A stretch of 64,000 nt of DNA from JAWKUK01 sp964402175 (GTDB lineage: Bacteria; Planctomycetota; UBA1135; GCA-002686595): positions 37,365 through 101,364 of the forward strand of contig CAYOBN010000007.1 in the NCBI GenBank assembly GCA_964402175.1. Direction: 5' to 3'. This document shows positions 9,542-17,848 of this stretch, piece by piece. The notes below the pieces were generated by a model that ran no database searches, had not been told where the DNA came from, and saw nothing but the letters and a program-made list of their open reading frames with translations. Each line of letters opens with the position of its first letter. Positions within the stretch are counted from its first letter, which is position 1. A program made the translations under genes and the position numbers.

Positions 9542-12500
9542 GTGGTCGACCTGCCCCACCTTCTGCGCGCGCTCACCCGCGCGCTGGTCGCAGGGGCGCC
9601 GTGTCTCGCGGCGCCCCAGGAGTTCGACCTCGCCGACCAGCTCTTCGAGCCGTGGCGCTGGCGCAGCTTCGGGACCGACGACGGGCTGCTGCACGAACGA
9701 GTGCGGCACGTGCTCGAGACCGCGGACGGGACCGTGTGGGTCGGCACCGACGGCGGGCTGTGCGGCTACGACGGATACCGGTTCCGTCCGGCGCACGGGT
9801 TGCCGCATGCGCCTACGGCCAGCTTGGTGGCGGGACCGGACGGGACCGTCGGGGTCGTGTTCCTCGACGCCGGGGCGTGGATCGGCGATGCGCGCGGCTT
9901 TGCGCGTTGCAGCCCTGCGCCGACGGAGCTCGACCAGGTGCAAGCGCTCACGGTCGAGGCGAGCGGGACCTGGGTCGGGCTCGCAGGCGACCCCGAGCAA
10001 CGCCGGGTGAGTTGGTTCACCTGCGTCGCGGGTCAGCGACAGCCCCTCGCCCTCGCCCTCGACTCGCCGCTCGGGGGTCTGCACTTCCACCGCTCGGTCG
10101 GGCGCCCCGGTGCTTTCGTGGGGCTGCGGGAGGGCGTCGCGGAGCTGCGGCAAGGCCAGCTCGGGCCCGTGCTGCCGCTACCGATCGGCGCGTATGGCCA
10201 CCGCTACCTCGTCGAGCCCGAGGCCGGCCGCGCGCTGGCGATCGTGCAGACGCCGTGGGCGCTGCGGGGCCTCTGGGACCTCGGAGGCGAGGCTCCGATG
10301 CGTGTGGCGGACAGTGAGGCCGAGGCGATCCTGGCGCTCGGCGCGCGGCCGAACGGTGAGGCGCTCGTGGTGCTGCGATCCGGGCGCGCCCTCCAGCGCT
10401 CCCCCGCTCGCGTCTGGCGCACGCTGCGCCACATCCCCGAGCCGCTGCAGGACGCGACGACGCTCGCGTTCCGGCCCGACGGCGACCTCTGGGTGGGTCG
10501 GACGGAGGGGCTCGCGCTGCTGCGGCGCGCGAGCGAGCGCTGGACGTACTGGCGCCTGAGTCCAGCAGGGGAGCGCGAGACCGTGCACGCCGTCGAAGCC
10601 GACGGTTCGGGCGGGCACTGGCTCGCCACGGACACGGGCCTCGAGCACCGGACCGCAGCCGGTGCGACGGAGCTCTTCCAGGAGGCCCTCGGCACCCGGC
10701 TGGAAACTCTGACTGCGCTCGCGCGGGACCGCACGGGTGGGGTATGGGTGGGCTCCGGCGGGGCAGCGTTCGCGGGTGTTCGTCTGCGCGAGCCGGACGG
10801 CTCGTGGCGGACGTTCGGGCCGGAGGAAGGGCTCGGCGCGCTCGCAGTCCACCAGCTCCGTCTGGGCCCGGAGGGTGAGCTCTGGGCGCTCGCGCTGCCC
10901 GAAAAGGACGGCCCGAGCGGGGTCTGGGTCGGTGGCCGGGACGGCTTCGAACAGCGCGACCCGTGCGGCGGCCCGGGGCTCGCGACGCGCTACTACGACG
11001 TGGCCTTCGACCCGGCGGGAGATGCTTGGGTCGCCAGCGACCGGGGCATCGTGCGGACCGGTCGCGGGAAGCGCCTCCAGGTCGATCGCAGCGCAGGGCT
11101 GCGGGCGTCGCGGGTCTACACGCTCGCGTCGGACGGCGCAGGCGGCGTGTGGTTCGGACACCAGAGCTCGAGCCCGGGCCTCGGTCACGTCGATGCCGAG
11201 GGGCGGGTCCGATACATCACACCGAGCGATGAGTCGGTCGATCCCAACGTCACGAGCCTCGCGTGGGAGCCGAACGGCAGGCTCTGGGTCGGCGCGACGA
11301 ACGGGCTCCTGTCGCTCGCGGGCGAGCTCTTCCAGCGCGTCGATCGGCGCAATGGTCTCGCGCGCAGCCACGTCAACCGTGTGGCCGTCACCGGCGAGGT
11401 GCTCGTCGTCGGTCTCGAAGGAAGTGGCGCATGTACACTGCCACTGAAGCCAGCTCTGCACGCGCCGCCGGTCGTCGAGGTCGAATCGATCGCGGTCGAT
11501 GGCCGCAACGCGGAAGTGCGCTGGCGCGTCGCCTCCTGGTTCAACGAAGATCCGCGCACGACGCTGCACGTGCGCACGCGACTCGACGGAGGTCCTTGGT
11601 CGCCCTGGTCCCATCGAGGCGCCGAGCAATTGCACGGCCTCGACTACGGCTCGCACCACTTCGAGGTCGAAGTAGCGAGCCTATTCCACCGCGTCACTGC
11701 GGCGAGACGCTTCGATCTGCCGAATCCGCAGCGCGCGCTGTGGTTCGTCGCCGTTCCATTGGGGCTCATCGCGCTGACGACGCTCGGTGCGTTTGCGTGG
11801 ACGATCCGTCGGCGCCTTGTCGATGCGGTCGAACACCGCGAGCTCGCCCAGCGCTTCGAGCAGCTCGCAGGGAGTGTGCGGGACCTCTTCTGGTTGACCG
11901 ATTGGCGCGAACGCCAGACGCTGTACGTGAGCCCTGCGTTCGAAGCCCTGTTCGGCTTCCCGCGCGCGACGCTCGATACCTTCGGAGCGAACTGGATCGA
12001 ACACGTGCACCCAGAAGATCGCGCAGCGGTGACGCACAGCTACGCCTACGGGATCACCCGCCGCGGCTTCTGGGAGCGCAAGTTCCGGGTGATCCGACCT
12101 GCAGGGCGCGTCGGTTGGATCCACGCGAAGGCCTTTGCGATCCGCGGCGATGACGGACGCGTCGCGCGGGTCGCGGGTGTCGCGGAGGATGTCACCGAGC
12201 GGCGCGAGGCCGAAGAGCACCAGACGCGCCTCTCGCTCGAGCTCGATCACCGCGTCAAGAACAGCCTGGCGCAGGTGACGGCGCTGGCGGAGCAGACGCT
12301 GCGCGCCACCGGTGACCTCGAGTCGTTCCGCGCCGCGTTCCTCGGACGTCTGCGCGCGCTCGGGCGGACGCACGAGGCGCTCGCGAGCAGCCGTTGGCAC
12401 GGGGTGCCGCTGGCGCAGATCATCGCGCGCACCGCGGGGAGCCTCGCCCCGGCGGGACGGCTCGCGGTCGACGGGCCGACGCTCGTGCTGAACACCCGCG

Positions 12501-12844
12501 CGTCGGCGGCGCTCGGGCTGGCGCTGCATGAGCTCGCGACGAACGCGCTCAAGTACGGCGCGCTGCGGCCGGAGGGCGGCACCGTGCTCGTCGCCTGGCG
12601 CGTCGACGACAGCGGCCTCGTGACGCTCGAGTGGAGCGAGCGCCCCCGACGGGTCGCACCGCCCCCCCGGCGCACGGGCTTCGGGACGTCGCTCGTGCGC
12701 GGGCTCGTCGAGCACGAGCTGGGCGGCGCCGTACGGTTCGATTTCGGCGCGGTGGGGTTCGAGTGCACGTTCGAGCTGCCGAACGTGGTCGCGGAGGTCC
12801 TCCCGCCGGGCCCGCGGCCGAAGCGCCAGGGGTCCGCCTGGTAG
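9542..12844 (+). CDS. Propeller-sensor HWE-type histidine kinase
   Basis: A ~1100-residue one-piece sensor. After a signal-like start (LPHLLRALTRALVAG) come about 640 residues of repeats of the kind DGTVWVGTDGGLCGYDG and GGVWVGSGG, the two-component-regulator propeller repeat that builds beta-propellers outside the membrane. A Y_Y_Y-like beta domain and a single membrane helix (ALWFVAVPLGLIALTTLG) follow. Inside the cell is a PAS domain (DLFWLTDWRERQTLYVSPAF), then a HisKA_2/HWE-type kinase: phospho-acceptor His903 in ELDHRVKNSLAQ and N box HELATNALKYGAL, ending in FGTSLVRGLVEHELGG. No response regulator gene is adjacent, so it is an orphan kinase. Ligand unknown; propeller sensors of this layout often detect polysaccharides. 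Confidence 0.88.
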   Translation: MVDLPHLLRALTRALVAGAPCLAAPQEFDLADQLFEPWRWRSFGTDDGLLHERVRHVLETADGTVWVGTDGGLCGYDGYRFRPAHGLPHAPTASLVAGPDGTVGVVFLDAGAWIGDARGFARCSPAPTELDQVQALTVEASGTWVGLAGDPEQRRVSWFTCVAGQRQPLALALDSPLGGLHFHRSVGRPGAFVGLREGVAELRQGQLGPVLPLPIGAYGHRYLVEPEAGRALAIVQTPWALRGLWDLGGEAPMRVADSEAEAILALGARPNGEALVVLRSGRALQRSPARVWRTLRHIPEPLQDATTLAFRPDGDLWVGRTEGLALLRRASERWTYWRLSPAGERETVHAVEADGSGGHWLATDTGLEHRTAAGATELFQEALGTRLETLTALARDRTGGVWVGSGGAAFAGVRLREPDGSWRTFGPEEGLGALAVHQLRLGPEGELWALALPEKDGPSGVWVGGRDGFEQRDPCGGPGLATRYYDVAFDPAGDAWVASDRGIVRTGRGKRLQVDRSAGLRASRVYTLASDGAGGVWFGHQSSSPGLGHVDAEGRVRYITPSDESVDPNVTSLAWEPNGRLWVGATNGLLSLAGELFQRVDRRNGLARSHVNRVAVTGEVLVVGLEGSGACTLPLKPALHAPPVVEVESIAVDGRNAEVRWRVASWFNEDPRTTLHVRTRLDGGPWSPWSHRGAEQLHGLDYGSHHFEVEVASLFHRVTAARRFDLPNPQRALWFVAVPLGLIALTTLGAFAWTIRRRLVDAVEHRELAQRFEQLAGSVRDLFWLTDWRERQTLYVSPAFEALFGFPRATLDTFGANWIEHVHPEDRAAVTHSYAYGITRRGFWERKFRVIRPAGRVGWIHAKAFAIRGDDGRVARVAGVAEDVTERREAEEHQTRLSLELDHRVKNSLAQVTALAEQTLRATGDLESFRAAFLGRLRALGRTHEALASSRWHGVPLAQIIARTAGSLAPAGRLAVDGPTLVLNTRASAALGLALHELATNALKYGALRPEGGTVLVAWRVDDSGLVTLEWSERPRRVAPPPRRTGFGTSLVRGLVEHELGGAVRFDFGAVGFECTFELPNVVAEVLPPGPRPKRQGSAW

Positions 12845-12908
12845 ACCCCAGCGGCGGCGGCCACGTAAAGCCTGTGGGAATTCCGGGGGAGCCCCTTGCG
12901 GGCGAAAA

Positions 12909-12928
12909 ACTACCCCGGTAGTACTACC
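12909..12928 (+). promoter_or_regulatory. Palindromic operator before the BlaI-family gene
   Basis: Two overlapping perfect dyads: ACTACC-CC-GGTAGT (12909-12922) and GGTAGTACTACC (12917-12928). They lie 41 bases before the ATG of a BlaI/MecI-type repressor, whose family binds short TAC/GTA-type dyads. A -10-like TAGTAC or TACTAC lies inside the dyad, so binding would block RNA polymerase. Autoregulation is inferred. Confidence 0.6.
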
Positions 12929-12969
12929 TCGGGCGTCGGGACCGTTCCGCCCCCCCCCAAGAAACGACC

Positions 12970-13368
12970 ATGACCTCGGACCCCAAACTCGGCGACCTGC
13001 AGCACGCGATCATGCGCGTCCTGTGGGAGCGCGGTGAATGCAGCGTCTCGGACGTGCACCTCGCCCTCCTCGAACAGCGCGGCCTCGCGCCGACGACCAT
13101 CGCGACGATGCTCGCCAAGATGGAGAAGAAGGGGGTGGTGAAGCGGCGCACGGAGGGGCGGCAGTTCCGGTACTCCGCGGCCGTGACCCAGGCGGAGGTG
13201 CAGCGCTCGATGGTCTCCGAGCTGACCGCGCGGCTCTTCGATGGCAACGCCGCCGCGCTGGTGAGCCACCTGCTGGAGGCCCAGACGATCGACCGGAGCG
13301 AGCTCGCCGAGCTGCAGCGCTTGATCGCAGCGCACGCGGACAAGAAGCCGCGCGGAGGCACGCCGTGA
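12970..13368 (+). CDS. BlaI/MecI-family transcriptional repressor
   Basis: A 132-residue winged-helix repressor of the penicillinase-repressor family. The DNA-binding half (residues 1-75) reads LGDLQHAIMRVLWERGECSV, then a recognition helix region TTIATMLAKMEKKGVV and the wing RRTEGRQFRYSA. The C-terminal helices (80-125) form the dimer interface and contain the linker where, in the family, the cognate M56 peptidase or another protease cleaves. Its stop overlaps the GTG of the M56 gene (GTGA at 13365-13368). The palindrome at 12909-12928 is its likely operator. No beta-lactamase gene is nearby, so the regulon is probably not classical penicillin resistance. Confidence 0.93.
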   Translation: MTSDPKLGDLQHAIMRVLWERGECSVSDVHLALLEQRGLAPTTIATMLAKMEKKGVVKRRTEGRQFRYSAAVTQAEVQRSMVSELTARLFDGNAAALVSHLLEAQTIDRSELAELQRLIAAHADKKPRGGTP

Positions 13369-14693
13369 TCCCGTCCTCGACGCTGACGGCGTGGCTCGGG
13401 ACGTACCTCGTCCACAGCACGGTGTTGCTCGGGGTCGCGTGGCTCGCGACGCGGCTCGTGGTGTCGGCGCGGGCGCGCGAGGTCCTGTGGCGGGCGGCCC
13501 TCTTCGGCGGGCTCGCGACCGCGACGGTGCAGGTCGGTTGGCAGATGCGCCCGGCGCTGGGGCGGCTCGGGATGGAGGCCGTTCGTCAGACCGAGGGCGC
13601 GCCGTTCGAGGCGCGCTCGAGCGCTCTCCCCGGGGTCGAAGCTCCGTCTGCGCTCCAGGCGGCGCCCGTGCGCCAGCAGCGCGATCTGCGCGGCGTCGGC
13701 GCGCTCGCCCTGGGCCTCGGAGTGACCTTCGGGGCACTTTCGATCGCGCTGGGTGTGGCGACGCTGAATCGGCGCCGGCGGCTGCAAGTCCGTGTCACCG
13801 ACGGTCACGCGGTGGACGTCTTCCGCTCGCTCGCGCTCGCGTCGCCGCGGCTCGCGCGGACGGAGCTCTGGCAGTGCCCACGAGCCGAGAGCCCCTACGC
13901 GACCGGTGTGTTGCGTCCGCGGGTCGTCGTGCCCGAGCGTGCGCTGCGCGAACTTGATTCGGCGGAGCTGCGCGCGCTCTTCGCCCATGAATTGGCGCAC
14001 TTGGAGCGGCGTGACCCGCTGTGGCTCGGCGCGACGCGCGCGCTGCAGCTCTGCTTGCCGCTGCAGCCGCTCAATGCGCTCGCCAGGCGGCGCCTGAACG
14101 ACTGCGCGGAGCTCCTGTGCGATGAGCGCGCGCTGGGTCGCACGGGCGATCGGCTGGCGCTCGCGCAGAGCCTCGCCAAGGTCGCGAGTTGGCTCATCCG
14201 CGAGGATCACCTGCCTGACGCGGCGTGTGCGATGGCGAGCCGTCGCTCGCTGCTCGGGCTGCGCGTGGAGCGTATCCTCGACGAGGAGCAGCCGGCGCCC
14301 CGTGTCGGTGCGAGCGCCGCACGGGCCGCTGCGCTCGTCGGGCTGGTCGGTACGGCGCTCGCCGCGCCCGCCGTGCACCTCGGCAGCGCGAGCTTCGAGA
14401 CCGCAGGTGTCGTCGAGCGACCCCGGTCCACGCAAGATCGACCGGAGGTGGCGCTCGCTGCGCTGCTCACCGAGGCGGTCCAGCAGCTCGAACTCGAACT
14501 CGAGCTGCTGCAGCGCGCGCGCCAAGGCCGCGACCTCGATCCGTCGCTCACCGCGCGAATCGAACAGATGGAGCAACGTGTGCTCACCGCGAGCGCACGC
14601 GCGAAGAGGATCCGTGTGTTGCTCGAACGGGCCGCACCGATCGACGCAGGCGCTGCGCCTGCGTTCCCTGAATTGGAGGAACCGAACCGATGA
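13365..14693 (+). CDS. BlaR1/MecR1-type M56 membrane metallopeptidase
   Basis: A 442-residue zinc peptidase embedded in the membrane. N-terminal helices (LTAWLGTYLVHSTVLLGVAW; VLWRAALFGGLATATVQVGW) and a further helix near 110-135 precede the catalytic segment HELAH at 208-212, with the downstream Glu probably in LLCDERAL. A last membrane helix (AAALVGLVGTALAAPAVHLG) leads to a C-terminal Glu/Arg coiled coil of ~75 residues in place of the penicillin-binding sensor domain of BlaR1. In the family, signal sensing triggers cleavage of the BlaI repressor. The start GTG overlaps the blaI-like stop, and the stop overlaps the next gene's ATG (14690-14693), giving a tight three-gene operon. Confidence 0.9.
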   Translation: MIPSSTLTAWLGTYLVHSTVLLGVAWLATRLVVSARAREVLWRAALFGGLATATVQVGWQMRPALGRLGMEAVRQTEGAPFEARSSALPGVEAPSALQAAPVRQQRDLRGVGALALGLGVTFGALSIALGVATLNRRRRLQVRVTDGHAVDVFRSLALASPRLARTELWQCPRAESPYATGVLRPRVVVPERALRELDSAELRALFAHELAHLERRDPLWLGATRALQLCLPLQPLNALARRRLNDCAELLCDERALGRTGDRLALAQSLAKVASWLIREDHLPDAACAMASRRSLLGLRVERILDEEQPAPRVGASAARAAALVGLVGTALAAPAVHLGSASFETAGVVERPRSTQDRPEVALAALLTEAVQQLELELELLQRARQGRDLDPSLTARIEQMEQRVLTASARAKRIRVLLERAAPIDAGAAPAFPELEEPNR

Positions 14694-16225
14694 AATCCCT
14701 GTTCACCCTACTCGCGACCACCGCGGTCGCCGCGGCGACCACGTGGAGCGGCCGCGTCACGACGCTGCAGGAGCCTACGGCGACAGCGCCGACGCAGGAG
14801 ACGGCGCAGCCCAAAGCCGAGCTGCGTGCGGACACTCGAGCGCCTGAGGCAATCCTCGTGCGCCTTGCCCGGACCGAACCGAACACGGTCCCGGTCCTCG
14901 AGAGCGTGCCGCTCGTCCTCAACCGGACCATCGGCGTCGGCGCGCCGCCGGCGATCGTCGGCGGCGTCACCTTCACGCCGAACACGCGCGAAGCGCCCGC
15001 CGGCGACCGCGATGAGGAGCTGGCGCGGCTGCGCAAGCGCCTTGCCGAGCTCGAAGAGGAGCTCGCGCGCCGCGAAGCTCGCGCCAACGGTCGTCCGCGC
15101 GAAGTGCAGGAGGAGGAAGTGAGGGTCCGCGGGCGGCAGATCGAAGTCCTGCCCAATCGCGGCGGTGGCTTCCTGCGAGCGCAGGGCGACGTCGAAGTCC
15201 AGACGCGCGGGATCGTGCGCGAAGCCCGCGAGCTCGCGGAGCGCGAGCGTAACCGCGCCGAAGAAGCGCGCGCTTTGGCCGAGCAGGAGCGCCATCGCGC
15301 CATGGAAGCCCGCGCGCGGGCGGAGGAGATGCGTGAGCAATCCGCCGCGATCGCCCGCGAGGCCGAGCGCGCTCGGGACGAAGCGCTGGAGCTGCGCGCA
15401 CGCATGCTCGCAGAGACGCAGGCCCAGGTCGATGCGCTCCGCGCCGAAACAAAGCGCGCGGTGCGCGATGCGGACGTCCAGCGTCTGAGGCTCGGACGAC
15501 CCGACAGCGACCATCCTCTCGTCGCGCGGGTCTACAACACGGCACCGACTCCGCCCGTGGCACCGAGTCCGCCCGTGGCACCGGCCCCCCCGGCTCCGCC
15601 GGCACACTGGCCAGCGGAGGCGGCCATGCCCGCCCGCCCGATGCCGCCGGCGACCTCGATCCACATCCACGTCGAGGAGGGTGACGTGCACATCCACCAC
15701 GGCGCTGGCGCGGCCGAGGTCCACGTCGAGCGCAAGTCCGGAGACCCCGCTGCACCGAACTCGAAGCCGGACACCGACAAGGGCCAGAAGGCGGGCCCCT
15801 CGGCGCCCAAGTCGAAGAAGGACAAGGACCGGGTCAGCCACGTCGAGTCCCAGGGGCTCGAGCTGCTGGAGACCATGGACCCCGATGTGCCGATGACCGT
15901 CGCGCTCAGCGCCATCACCGCGTTGGAGGACCTCGACCTCGAACACGTCGCCTTGGGCGGTCTCTTCAACCAGACGAACGCCGTCGATCTCCTCCTGTTC
16001 CCGGAGAGCGCCAAGTCGTCGTCGCTCGCGAAGAGCGTGGCGCAAGCGCTCGCACCTGGTCGTGGCATCACGACCGCGCCGCAGGCCGCTGTCGTCGAGG
16101 AGCCGGCGCTCGATGAGCTGCTGCGCCTCGTGCGCGAGATGCACGCGGACCTGACGGCGCTGCGCGAGGAGCTCAGCGCGCTGCGCGGCGAGGTCGAAGT
16201 CGCGCCGCTGCGCGGGGCGCGCTGA
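14690..16225 (+). CDS. Secreted coiled-coil, Pro- and His-rich protein of the BlaI/M56 operon
   Basis: A 511-residue protein I do not recognise. A signal peptide (MKSLFTLLATTAVAAATTWS) is followed by a short linker, a coiled coil at about 100-135 (DEELARLRKRLAELEEELAR) and a second, longer charged helix at about 175-265 (RELAERERNRAEEARALAEQ and onwards). A Pro-rich spacer (PTPPVAPSPPVAPAPPAP) comes next, then a short His-rich patch (SIHIHVEEGDVHIHHGAG) that could bind metal. A globular C-terminal part ends in a coiled coil (MHADLTALREELSALRGEVE). Its start overlaps the M56 stop, so it may sense the signal or anchor the peptidase, whose own C-terminus is also coiled-coil. This role is inferred from position only. 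Confidence 0.7.
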   Translation: MKSLFTLLATTAVAAATTWSGRVTTLQEPTATAPTQETAQPKAELRADTRAPEAILVRLARTEPNTVPVLESVPLVLNRTIGVGAPPAIVGGVTFTPNTREAPAGDRDEELARLRKRLAELEEELARREARANGRPREVQEEEVRVRGRQIEVLPNRGGGFLRAQGDVEVQTRGIVREARELAERERNRAEEARALAEQERHRAMEARARAEEMREQSAAIAREAERARDEALELRARMLAETQAQVDALRAETKRAVRDADVQRLRLGRPDSDHPLVARVYNTAPTPPVAPSPPVAPAPPAPPAHWPAEAAMPARPMPPATSIHIHVEEGDVHIHHGAGAAEVHVERKSGDPAAPNSKPDTDKGQKAGPSAPKSKKDKDRVSHVESQGLELLETMDPDVPMTVALSAITALEDLDLEHVALGGLFNQTNAVDLLLFPESAKSSSLAKSVAQALAPGRGITTAPQAAVVEEPALDELLRLVREMHADLTALREELSALRGEVEVAPLRGAR

Positions 16226-16237
16226 GCCCAACGTAGC

Positions 16238-16272
16238 CGAGCCGCTGCGCTCTGTCCCTCCGCAGCGGCTCG
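16238..16272. terminator. Bidirectional hairpin between convergent genes
   Basis: Perfect 12-base arms CGAGCCGCTGCG and CGCAGCGGCTCG separated by 11 bases, lying between the stop at 16225 and the convergent stop at 16277. No T tract on either side. Confidence 0.7.
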
Positions 16273-16276
16273 CCTC

Positions 16277-16627
16277 TCACTGGCGCAAGACCTTCTCGAG
16301 CGCCTTGCCCTTCGCGAGCTCGTCGACGAGTTTGTCGAGATAGCGGATCTGGCGCATCAGGGGGTCCTCGACCTCTTCGACGCGCACGCCGCAGACGACC
16401 CCCTTGATGAGCGCGCTCTTCGGGTTGAAGGCCGGCGCGCTCGCGAAGAACTCGCGCAGGTCGCAGCCAGAGTCGATCTGGCGCTGCAGGCCGCGTTGGT
16501 CGTAACCCGTGAGCCAGCGGATGACCTCATCGACCTCGGCCTGGGTGCGGCCTTTGCGCTCCGCCTTCTGGACGTAGAGCGGGTAGACCTTCGCGAAGGA
16601 GTACGAGAAGACGCGGTGGTCGGTCAT
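16277..16627 (-). CDS. DUF2200 family protein
   Basis: A 116-residue protein matching the DUF2200 family along its whole length, recognised by HRVFSYSFAKVYPLYVQKAE, the segment EVIRWLTGYDQRGL, and the near-invariant LIKGVVCGVRVEEVEDPLM followed by IRYLDKLVDELAKGKALEKVL. The family is widespread in bacteria and has no established function that I know of. It has no signal peptide and should be cytosolic. It starts four bases after the EamA transporter stop, so both are probably on one transcript, but nothing suggests a joint role. Confidence 0.93.
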   Translation of the reverse strand: MTDHRVFSYSFAKVYPLYVQKAERKGRTQAEVDEVIRWLTGYDQRGLQRQIDSGCDLREFFASAPAFNPKSALIKGVVCGVRVEEVEDPLMRQIRYLDKLVDELAKGKALEKVLRQ

Positions 16628-16631
16628 GGCG

Positions 16632-17660
16632 CTACGTGGAGGGGCGGGACTTCGCTGCGGCGGCGGCGCCGAGGAGCTCGTTCGTGACGAGGGCGGTCAG
16701 GACCACCGTACCGCCGAGCAGCACATCGCGCGAGGGCACCTCTCCCGCGCCGAGCCAAGCCCAGAGGACACCGAAGAGGACCTCGAGCAACGCGAGCAAA
16801 GCGACCTCGGGCGCGCTGAGCGAGCGCGCGACGACCATCACGAGCGAACAGGGCACCGCGAGCTGCACGACACCCAAGAGGCCGAGCCACCCGATATCGG
16901 CGGCGGAGGCCTGGAACGGCAGCGAGAACGGCACCGTGGCCGCGGCGGACAACACCGCGCCCAGCAACACCGCCGGGACGAGGTCGCGCCGCGGTCCGCG
17001 CTGGTTGCGTTGCACGATCATCCAGTTGATGGCGCCCGTGATCGGAACGGCGAGGGCGATCAACATCCCCTGCACGCTGCGCGCGTCGCTGGCCCCGACT
17101 TCGCGGCCGTACATCCACGCGATCCCGAGGGTCGCCGCGGCGATCGCGGCGATCGTGCGCGGCGCGAGCCGCTGACCCAGTACGAAGCGCGCGAGCACCG
17201 CGGTGAAGAGCGGGCAGACCGCGAGGGTCACCAGCACGTTGGCGACCGACGTGCGCATGATCGCGATCATGAACGCGGTGTACATCACGGACCAGCACAA
17301 GCTGGACGCGACGAGGGGGAGCCCGCCGCCGGCGATGCTGGCGAAGAAGCGGCGCGGACCGTGGACCAGGGGCAACGCGACCGTCAAGGCGAGCGCGTTG
17401 AAGGCGCTGCGCCAGAACGTGACTTCGAGGCCCTCTGCGCGCTCGAGCTGGCGCGAGACGACGCCCGCGATGCTCCACATCAGCGTGATGCCGACCATCG
17501 CGAGGACCGCGGTGCGGTGGCTCAGCGGACCGCGGGCGGGCAGGGCGCCTCTGGGACCCGATGGAGCGCCGGGCCGGGACTGCGACGGGGACGCGGGCGC
17601 AGGGGCAGCGGCGGAGCGCGGGCTCGGCTCTGCGGCGGGCGCCTCGGACGGGGACGACAT
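16632..17660 (-). CDS. EamA/DMT-family transporter
   Basis: A 342-residue inner-membrane protein with about ten hydrophobic helices arranged as two EamA halves. The first half contains VLAMVGITLMWSIAGVVSRQ and FWRSAFNALAL, the second GLIALAVPITGAINWMIVQ and ALLALLEVLFGVLWAWLGAGE. The sequence ALLEVLFGVLWAWL matches the conserved end-motif of drug/metabolite transporters. An Ala/Pro/Ser-rich tail of ~35 residues precedes the first helix. The start ATG at 17660 is the first suitable one; open sequence upstream is unlikely to be coding. Substrate unknown. It is divergent from the transketolase-like gene, with 188 bases between. It ends with TAG, one of few true TAG stops here. Confidence 0.88.
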   Translation of the reverse strand: MSSPSEAPAAEPSPRSAAAPAPASPSQSRPGAPSGPRGALPARGPLSHRTAVLAMVGITLMWSIAGVVSRQLERAEGLEVTFWRSAFNALALTVALPLVHGPRRFFASIAGGGLPLVASSLCWSVMYTAFMIAIMRTSVANVLVTLAVCPLFTAVLARFVLGQRLAPRTIAAIAAATLGIAWMYGREVGASDARSVQGMLIALAVPITGAINWMIVQRNQRGPRRDLVPAVLLGAVLSAAATVPFSLPFQASAADIGWLGLLGVVQLAVPCSLVMVVARSLSAPEVALLALLEVLFGVLWAWLGAGEVPSRDVLLGGTVVLTALVTNELLGAAAAAKSRPST

Positions 17661-17747
17661 GGTGGTGGCGCGCGCGGTGGAGGTGTTCGGAGGCGCGAGA
17701 GGATGCCAGAACCGGGGCGCGGCGGGTGGCGCTCCGGCGCGGGCGCT

Positions 17748-17753
17748 TAGAAT
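17748..17753 (+). promoter_or_regulatory. Possible -10 element of the transketolase-like gene
   Basis: TAGAAT stands out in very GC-rich sequence 95 bases before ATG 17849. No -35 match is clear, so the assignment is weak. Confidence 0.25.
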
Positions 17754-17848
17754 GGTGGCCCTGAAGTTCGCCCGGTCTGCGACCGGCCCTGCGACCGGCC
17801 GCCGTCCCTCCGCGGCCCCCCCTAGCGACCCCCTCGATCCGCGCCCCG

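Noticed and set aside
10178..11659. A 493-codon minus-strand frame inside the propeller kinase gene
   Set aside because: Shadow of the kinase gene; no domain or signal peptide, Arg-rich composition.
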